Assembly (NCBI GenBank): GCA_965228905.1
Contig: CBDDII010000003.1
Location: 1,922,001 to 1,986,000, forward strand
Length of the DNA: 64,000 nucleotides
Direction: 5' to 3'
Source: CALKXV01 sp965228905
GTDB taxonomy: Bacteria > Pseudomonadota > Alphaproteobacteria > Rhodobacterales > Rhodobacteraceae
Positions 58,939 through 64,000 of the stretch are shown here, piece by piece. Position 1 is the stretch's first letter. Each line of letters starts with the position of its first letter. Both the position numbers and the translations under genes were made by a program. The notes beneath the pieces are model-generated. The model was not told the DNA's origin and made no database searches. It saw only the letters and a program-made list of their open reading frames with translations.

Positions 58939-59490
58939 TCAGCCCTTTTCACCATCGTTGTTTTTAGGTGCTTGCGTCAGGCTTTTAAGGGCCGCAAAGG
59001 GCTTTGCATCGTCATCGGTCATCGGCGTCTTGCCGGGTTCGGTCACGGTGATGTCCACAGGCTCGGCCCCCTCGGCACGCGGCCAGGGCGGCAGGGCAAG
59101 GGCAAGGGCTTCGGCCATCACCCCGGCCAGGTCAATCTGGGCGGGCAGGGGATCGGCGGTTTCGTCTTCCGGCATCTCGACCTCGTCACCGGTCGGTTCC
59201 TCCAGATCGGCCAGATAGCGCCGCACCACCGGCTCGTCGACGCGGGTGGTGACGGGGTCGCCGGTGACCACGCAATCCTGCACCACTGTGGCACCCAGGG
59301 TCGCCTCCAGCACCAGGTCGCGGGCGTTTTCGGGCAGGATACGCCCCTCGAACCTGAGTTTCTTCACCCCCCGGATGTCCAGACCATCCGCCAGCGCCGC
59401 GCGTTCCTCCGCCTCGGGGGCATAGGCAAAAGCGACCGGCTCATGCACCGAAGCCGTCGCAATCGTCGTTCCGTCAACCTTGTCGGTCAT
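58939..59490 (-). CDS. yceD: YceD family protein (DUF177)
   Basis: 183 residues from the ATG at 59490, which follows AAGGA; a TTG two codons earlier is possible. DUF177 marks are DIRGVKKLRFEGRILPE, the VVQDCVVTGDPVTTRVDEPV core with one cysteine, and a C-terminal DLAGVMAEALALALPPWPR. YceD proteins act in 23S rRNA or 50S maturation near rpmF; here rpmF is 145 nt downstream. It is divergent from bamE. Confidence 0.92.
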   Translation of the reverse strand: MTDKVDGTTIATASVHEPVAFAYAPEAEERAALADGLDIRGVKKLRFEGRILPENARDLVLEATLGATVVQDCVVTGDPVTTRVDEPVVRRYLADLEEPTGDEVEMPEDETADPLPAQIDLAGVMAEALALALPPWPRAEGAEPVDITVTEPGKTPMTDDDAKPFAALKSLTQAPKNNDGEKG

Positions 59491-59569
59491 GAGCAAATCC
59501 TTGAACCTCTCGGCGGGTCTGGCTATGCCGACTAGGCGGCGGTGCGCCGTTTGGCAAGAGGTGGGTGCG

Positions 59570-60034
59570 ATGATGAAACCATTCGTTCAACGGATCAGAA
59601 CGGCAGGGCTCTTGCTGGCCGTGGTACTGGTTTCGGCCTGCGTCACCCTGGACGACCGGATCGGATACATCCCGGATGCCGAACTTCTGGCCGACATCCG
59701 GGTGGGCCTCGACACCAAGGAAACCGTCGCCCGCATCCTTGGCCGCCCCGGCACCGAAGGCATCGTGGACAACTCCGGCTGGTACTACGTGCGTTCGGAT
59801 TACGAGACCTTCCTGTGGAAAGCCCCGGTCGAGGTCGACCGCCAGGTGCTGGCGATCAGCTTCGACGACAAGGCCCGCGTTGCGAATATCGAGCGCTTCG
59901 GCCTCGAAGACGGGCGCGTCGTTGTGCTGGAGCGCCGGGTGACCACGGCAAACACGGCCGGTATCAGCTTCCTGCGCCAGCTCTTCTCGAACCTCGGCAA
60001 CTTCAACCCGGGCGATTTCTTCAACGACGGCTAG
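59570..60034 (+). CDS. bamE: Outer membrane assembly lipoprotein BamE (SmpA/OmlA)
   Basis: 154 residues from the ATG at 59570, preceded by GAGGTGGG. The lipobox LVSAC (lipidated Cys near 22) follows a hydrophobic signal. The SmpA/OmlA fold contains the conserved IRVGLDTKETVARILGRPGT and SGWYYVRSDYETFLW. BamE stabilises the BAM complex that inserts beta-barrel proteins. It is divergent from yceD, an order common in alphaproteobacteria. A fragment of the 42.6-kb palindromic repeat begins 2 nt after its stop codon. Confidence 0.93.
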   Translation: MMKPFVQRIRTAGLLLAVVLVSACVTLDDRIGYIPDAELLADIRVGLDTKETVARILGRPGTEGIVDNSGWYYVRSDYETFLWKAPVEVDRQVLAISFDDKARVANIERFGLEDGRVVVLERRVTTANTAGISFLRQLFSNLGNFNPGDFFNDG

Positions 60035-60035
60035 C

Positions 60036-60056
60036 GCGATGGCGAGGACATCGGCA
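60036..60056. repeat. Fragment of the 42636 palindromic repeat
   Basis: A 21-nt stretch differing at one base from positions 4-24 of each 57-nt repeat at 42636-42755. The inner hairpin and the right half are missing. Like the tandem pair it lies just after a stop codon between convergent genes. Confidence 0.6.
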
Positions 60057-60066
60057 CGAAGAGTCG

Positions 60067-60459
60067 TCAGTCTTCGCCTTCAAACTCCAGACTCGCGCCG
60101 TTGATGCAATACCGCAGCCCCGTCGGCTGCGGCCCGTCCGGAAAGACATGCCCCAAATGCCCGTCGCAGCGCGCGCAATGCACCTCTGTGCGGCGCATGA
60201 ACAGGCTACGATCCTCCTGCTCGCCCACCATTTCCGGCTCCACCGGCTGATAGAACGATGGCCAGCCCGTGCCGCTGTCGAACTTGTGCGCCTGGTCGAA
60301 CAGCGGCGCGCCACAGCCCTTGCAGCGGAATGTTCCGGGGGTTTTCGGGAAATCGTCATGTGTGAAGGCGCGTTCGGTCTTGTGCTTTCTCAGCACTTTG
60401 AACGCCATGTCGTCCAACTGGTTGCGCCATTCCTCTTCGGTCTTGATGACTTTTTCCAT
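60067..60459 (-). CDS. msrB: Peptide-methionine (R)-S-oxide reductase
   Basis: A 130-residue enzyme repairing R-methionine sulphoxide. The catalytic cysteine is in GLRYCINGASL. Two zinc CxxC pairs are present (FRCKGCGAPLF and VHCARCDGHLGHVF). The FDSGTGWPSFYQP motif binds substrate. The ATG follows GGGGAAG. It converges on bamE. Confidence 0.96.
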   Translation of the reverse strand: MEKVIKTEEEWRNQLDDMAFKVLRKHKTERAFTHDDFPKTPGTFRCKGCGAPLFDQAHKFDSGTGWPSFYQPVEPEMVGEQEDRSLFMRRTEVHCARCDGHLGHVFPDGPQPTGLRYCINGASLEFEGED

Positions 60460-60529
60460 GGAATCTTCCCCTTTGTCGTGAACCTGTCACAGCTTGCATG
60501 GCAGGATATGCGTGACAATATTTAGGGCA

Positions 60530-61318
60530 ATGGCCCGGAAACCCAAGAAAGCAGGCATAACGCTGATGTCACGTCTTCGCTATACCAGCCGCATGGCCAA
60601 AACGCCCGAGGATCTGAGGGCCGTTCAGGAACTCCGTCACGCGGCCTTCATCGCCGAACGCGGCGCGGTCAGCCGCCCCGACGGGCTGGACAGGGACGCT
60701 TTCGACGACAAATGCCAGCACGTTCTGGTCGAAGAGGCGGCAACGGGGCGCACCGTCGCGACCTTCCGGCTCTTGCCGTTCGGCTCGGGCGCGGACATCC
60801 ACACCAGCTATTCGGCGCAGTTCTACGAACTCCACGGGCTGACGGATTTCACCGGCCCGATGGTGGAAATGGGCCGCTTTTGCGTCGCCCCCGGTGAAAC
60901 CCATCCCGATATCCTGCGCACCGCCTGGAGCGCGCTTGCGGGCTATGTCGACCGCGAAGGGGTGGCGATGCTGTTCGGCTGTTCCTCGTTCCACGGCACC
61001 GATGCCCAGGCCTATGCCGATGCTTTCGCCATGCTGCGCGAACAGCACCTTGCCCCGAAACGCTGGCTGCCCCGGATCAAGGCCCCGAACGTCTTTCGCT
61101 TCGCACAGCGCTTTCGCCGCCAGCCCGACCGCACCAAGGCCCTGCGCACCATGCCGCCCCTGTTGCGCAGCTACCTGTCCCTCGGCGGCTGGGTGTCGGA
61201 TCACGCCGTGGTCGACCGGGATCTGAACACGCTCCACGTCTTCACCGGGCTCGAAGTCGCCGCGATCCCGCCCGCCCGCGCGCGCTTGCTGAAGGCCAGC
61301 GCGACGCCCGCCGCTTGA
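60530..61318 (+). CDS. olsB: L-ornithine N-acyltransferase-like protein (OlsB)
   Basis: About 262 residues from MARKPKKAG. The GNAT-like fold shows LRAVQELRHAAFIAERG, CQHVLVEEAATGRTVATFRLLP, SYSAQFYEL, PMVEMGRFCVAPG and LFGCSSFHGTDAQAYADAF, the pattern of OlsB ornithine acyltransferases. OlsB makes lyso-ornithine lipid from 3-hydroxyacyl-ACP. OlsA, the second acyltransferase, is often adjacent but is not next to it here. The family also has hemolysin-like labels; the exact substrate is inferred. Confidence 0.82.
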   Translation: MARKPKKAGITLMSRLRYTSRMAKTPEDLRAVQELRHAAFIAERGAVSRPDGLDRDAFDDKCQHVLVEEAATGRTVATFRLLPFGSGADIHTSYSAQFYELHGLTDFTGPMVEMGRFCVAPGETHPDILRTAWSALAGYVDREGVAMLFGCSSFHGTDAQAYADAFAMLREQHLAPKRWLPRIKAPNVFRFAQRFRRQPDRTKALRTMPPLLRSYLSLGGWVSDHAVVDRDLNTLHVFTGLEVAAIPPARARLLKASATPAA

Positions 61319-61349
61319 CCTTGGCCCAGAGGCGGCATAGCCCGGCGCA

Positions 61350-63161
61350 ATGGCACGGGCACCCCTTCTGCAACTCTCCGACATCGCGCTGACCTTCGGC
61401 GGCGACCCGGTGTTTTCCGACCTTTCGCTGGCGATCCAGACCGGCGACAGACTGGCTCTTGTCGGGCGCAATGGATCGGGAAAATCCACGCTTTTGAAGG
61501 TGATGGCGGGGCTTGTTGAACCCGACAGCGGCGCGCGCACCCTGTCCCCCGGCGACAGCGTCGGCTATATGGAGCAGGAACCCGACATGGCCGGATGCGC
61601 CACCTTGGGTGACTTTGCCATCCGCGACCTTGGCGAAGCCGACCTCTGGCGCATCGAAGCCGTGGCCCAGGGGCTGAAGTTCGATCCATCCACCCCCGTC
61701 GAGACCGCCTCGGGCGGCGAACGCCGACGCGCGGCACTGGCCAAGCTGATCGCCGAAGCGCCCGACCTGATGCTGCTGGACGAACCCACCAACCACCTCG
61801 ACATCGAGGCGATCGGATGGCTGGAAAACCACCTGTCCGACACGCGCCAGGCCTTCGTCGTCATCAGCCACGACCGCGCGTTTCTAAAGGCGCTGGCCCG
61901 CGCCACGCTCTGGCTCGACCGGGGCGAGGTGCGCCGCCGCGACGGCGGTTTCGCCGGGTTCGAAGACTGGCGCGACGAGACATGGGCGCTGGAAGACGAA
62001 GCTCGCCACAAGCTCAACCGCAAGATCAAGGCCGAGGCGAAATGGGCCGTCGAAGGCATCTCGGCCCGGCGCAAGCGCAACCAGGGCAGGGTGCGCGCCT
62101 TGCAGGATCTCCGCGCTGAACGCGCCGCCCAGATCAAACGCGAAGGCACCGCCGCTCTCGCCCTCGATTCCGGTCCCAAATCCGGCAAGAAGGTGATCGA
62201 GGCGACTGCGTTGTCAAAGACTTACGGTGACAAGCTGATCTGCCGCGACTTCTCGCTCAGGGTCATGCGCGGTGACCGTATCGCCTTCGTCGGCCCCAAT
62301 GGCGTCGGCAAGACCACGATGATCGAGATGCTGACCGGCGCGATCTCTCCCGACAGCGGAACCGTCAGCCTTGGCACCAACCTTGAAATCGCGACCTTCG
62401 ACCAGCGCCGCGCCGCGCTTGACCCCGACGCCACCCTCTGGGAAAGCCTGACCGGCGACAAGGCGATGCGCGTTCAGGGCCGCGCCGATCAGGTTATGGT
62501 GCGCGGCATCCCGCGCCACGTCGTCGGCTACCTGAAGGACTTCCTGTTCGACGAAGCCCAGGCCCGCGCCCCCGTTCGCGCCCTTTCCGGCGGCGAAAAG
62601 GCGCGTCTGCTGCTGGCCCGGATCATGGCCCAGCCCTCGAACCTTCTGGTGCTGGACGAACCGACCAACGATCTGGACATCGAAACGCTGGACCTCCTCC
62701 AGGACATCCTCGGCGACTACGACGGCACTGTCCTGCTGGTCAGCCACGACCGCGACTTCCTCGACCGCGTTGCCACCACCACCGTGGCCTTCGAAGGGCA
62801 GGGTCGCATCACGATCCACGCCGGCGGCTGGTCGGACTACGCCCCGAAACGCCAACTGGCCGAGGCGGCGCAAGAGAGCGCAAAGCCCTCGGCGCATATG
62901 GCAAAAAAATCTGAAAAATCAAAACAATCCGGCCTCAGCTTCACGGAAAAACACCGTCTTGACGCCCTGCCTGCGGAAATCGAACGTCTCGAAGCCGAAA
63001 TCGCCAAACTCTCCGACCTCCTCGCCGACCCCGAGCTTTACACGCGCGAACCGGTGAAATTCCAGAAAGCGACCGAGGCACTGAGCGAACGGCAAACAAA
63101 ACTCGCCGCCGCCGAAGACGAATGGCTGACGCTGGAAGAAAAAGCTCAAAGCGAAGGGTGA
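61350..63161 (+). CDS. uup: ABC-F family ATPase (Uup-like)
   Basis: A 603-residue protein with two ABC domains and no membrane part. Walker A 1 is GRNGSGKST (39-47), signature ASGGERRRAALAKLI, Walker B LMLLDEPTNHLDIE. Walker A 2 is GPNGVGKTT, signature LSGGEKARLLLARIM, Walker B LLVLDEPTNDLDIE. The C-terminal ~80 residues form a coiled coil (RLEAEIAKLSDLLADPELY), as in Uup. These ATPases act on ribosomes or in DNA transactions. The stop overlaps the convergent downstream gene by 16 nt. Confidence 0.92.
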   Translation: MARAPLLQLSDIALTFGGDPVFSDLSLAIQTGDRLALVGRNGSGKSTLLKVMAGLVEPDSGARTLSPGDSVGYMEQEPDMAGCATLGDFAIRDLGEADLWRIEAVAQGLKFDPSTPVETASGGERRRAALAKLIAEAPDLMLLDEPTNHLDIEAIGWLENHLSDTRQAFVVISHDRAFLKALARATLWLDRGEVRRRDGGFAGFEDWRDETWALEDEARHKLNRKIKAEAKWAVEGISARRKRNQGRVRALQDLRAERAAQIKREGTAALALDSGPKSGKKVIEATALSKTYGDKLICRDFSLRVMRGDRIAFVGPNGVGKTTMIEMLTGAISPDSGTVSLGTNLEIATFDQRRAALDPDATLWESLTGDKAMRVQGRADQVMVRGIPRHVVGYLKDFLFDEAQARAPVRALSGGEKARLLLARIMAQPSNLLVLDEPTNDLDIETLDLLQDILGDYDGTVLLVSHDRDFLDRVATTTVAFEGQGRITIHAGGWSDYAPKRQLAEAAQESAKPSAHMAKKSEKSKQSGLSFTEKHRLDALPAEIERLEAEIAKLSDLLADPELYTREPVKFQKATEALSERQTKLAAAEDEWLTLEEKAQSEG

Positions 63162-63739
63162 AGCACCGGGCGATAGCCGCCTCTCAGGGCTTTCAGGCTG
63201 GTCTCAGGCGTCAACACGGTGACATCCCCCTCCGGCAAGACCTCTGCCGCACCATATCCACCCGCTGACACGGGATAGGCCGTCCCCCGCCAGACCAGTT
63301 TCGCCCCTCCATCAAGAAAGATCGCCCCATCCGGCAGGCTTTCCACGTTCGCACTGTGGCGGCGCTGGCCAAAGGTGCGGGGAATGGCCCGTTCCGCGTG
63401 CAGCGCCGCATCCATCTCGCCTGCCGTGCCCGTGAATCCCGCCGCCGCGCGATAGGCCTTGAAATCCGCGTTCCGGCACATGGCACAGGGGCGGTGCCCG
63501 GCGGCGAGTGCCACGGCCTCGTCCAGGAAAAACAACTCGGTATAGGCGCCGGGCTGCATCACCTTGCGGTGCCAGTCCTTGTGCTTCAACACACAGATGA
63601 TCCAGGCCTTGTGCTTCCAGCGGGCGAGGCCCAGGTTTTGCCGATTATCATGCAAGATCCCCCGGTTGCCCATGAACATGCCCCGCGCCGCATCCGCAAC
63701 GATCTCGCCCGTCGCCAGAACGCGGTTCTGCAAGGGCAT
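63146..63739 (-). CDS. Conserved hypothetical protein with Ada-like Cys motif
   Basis: A 197-residue soluble protein. Its middle part reads FFLDEAVALAAGHRPCAMCR, which resembles the metal-binding segment of Ada, a helix with an ALAAGxRPCxxC pattern. The rest shows no family I know: a first region with MGNRGILHDNRQNLGLARW and a beta-rich end. The start overlaps the stop of speD by 1 nt (TGATG), suggesting cotranscription. The 3' end overlaps the convergent ABC-F gene. Confidence 0.8.
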   Translation of the reverse strand: MPLQNRVLATGEIVADAARGMFMGNRGILHDNRQNLGLARWKHKAWIICVLKHKDWHRKVMQPGAYTELFFLDEAVALAAGHRPCAMCRNADFKAYRAAAGFTGTAGEMDAALHAERAIPRTFGQRRHSANVESLPDGAIFLDGGAKLVWRGTAYPVSAGGYGAAEVLPEGDVTVLTPETSLKALRGGYRPVLHPSL

Positions 63740-64000
63740 CAGGGGGCGGTGCCGCGATCCAGCGCGCGGACTTTTACATCTTTGGTTTCAAAGGCTTCCG
63801 AAAGAATGTTCACAACCTGCCAGGGGTCCGCATCGCCGCACATGAAGGCATCGAAAGCGGCAAATCCCAACTCGGGCCAGGTGTGGACGGTGATGTGGCT
63901 CTCGGCCAGCATGGCAACGCCCGTCACCCCCTGAGGCGCGAACCGGTGCAGGTGAATACCCAAAAGCGTGGCGTTCGCGGCGGAAACGGCGCGGCGCAGG
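63739..64000 (-). CDS. speD: S-adenosylmethionine decarboxylase proenzyme (SpeD), 5'-truncated by window end
   Basis: About 86 C-terminal residues are visible; the start lies beyond the right edge. The autocleavage serine is in MLAESHITVHTWPE, where ESH is cut to give the pyruvoyl group. FMCGDADPWQVV carries the catalytic Cys region. It makes decarboxylated SAM, the aminopropyl donor for spermidine. Frame-open sequence continues to the window edge (LRRAVSAANATLLGIHLHRF). Confidence 0.92.
   Translation of the reverse strand, partial: LRRAVSAANATLLGIHLHRFAPQGVTGVAMLAESHITVHTWPELGFAAFDAFMCGDADPWQVVNILSEAFETKDVKVRALDRGTAP

Overview
This 64 kb window is GC-rich and almost fully coding. It comes from an alphaproteobacterial chromosome, most likely Rhodobacterales (Roseobacter/Rhodobacter group). 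Supporting signs are a C4-pathway 5-aminolevulinate synthase (hemA), an alphaproteobacterial GTTC-N7-GTTC SOS box before uvrA, a VPLPA-CTERM sorting signal, an OlsB-type ornithine-lipid acyltransferase, a duplicated-type dCTP deaminase, and the plsX-fabH-ihfA-merR block. Nothing looks like a prophage, an IS element, a CRISPR array or a large island. All family assignments come from reading the sequence; no searches were run.

Layout. 0-2.2 kb: two tRNA-Val genes flank a compact SoxR locus, with soxR divergent from two overlapping tiny genes and a DUF4386 membrane protein across a SoxR-box promoter. 2.2-7.5 kb: MFS/spermidine-synthase fusion, tRNA-Asp, a secreted two-repeat protein, an M20 peptidase and a DUF4189-like secreted protein. 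7.6-13.5 kb: hemA, a RodZ-like protein, ispG, a DsbA-like thioredoxin and an aminotransferase. 13.6-21.7 kb: amiC-type amidase, PBP1A, a C-terminally anchored Ser/Thr kinase, a DegT-family enzyme, an unlisted 32-aa gene and prfB. 21.7-28.4 kb: membrane proteins, a chemoreceptor, an M23 peptidase overlapping a bactofilin, DUF455 and a Bcp peroxiredoxin. 28.4-39.1 kb: AsmA-like giant protein, queA, MFS, DUF924, a haem-sensor diguanylate cyclase, lpdA, DUF1330 and LysR. 39.1-46.4 kb: uvrA with SOS box, repeat-rich convergent intergenic DNA, a second diguanylate cyclase, a VOC protein, xthA, a VPLPA-CTERM protein and iscA/erpA. 46.4-53.7 kb: dgt-argS-SPOR-nagZ-scpA-scpB-(48 aa)-GNAT in one direction. 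53.9-60 kb: dcd, tRNA-Pro, merR, ihfA, fabH, plsX, rpmF, yceD on the minus strand, with bamE divergent. 60-64 kb: msrB, olsB, an ABC-F ATPase, a conserved hypothetical and the C-terminal part of speD.

Most notable observation: a ~98-nt element made of four consecutive 23-nt hairpins, each with 9-nt arms around a 5-nt core GACGC or GCGTC. One copy lies between dgt and argS (47592-47690). A second copy, in reverse orientation, lies inside the nagZ reading frame (50814-50911), where it is read in frame as about 33 extra residues. The two copies differ by about ten compensatory base pairs, so pairing is preserved while sequence changes. A shorter overlapping two-hairpin version follows ispG (11447-11481). 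This resembles the protein-gene-invading palindromic elements of Rickettsia in behaviour, but not in any sequence I recognise. A second, unrelated palindromic repeat family occurs as a tandem pair at 42636-42755, with a fragment at 60036-60056.
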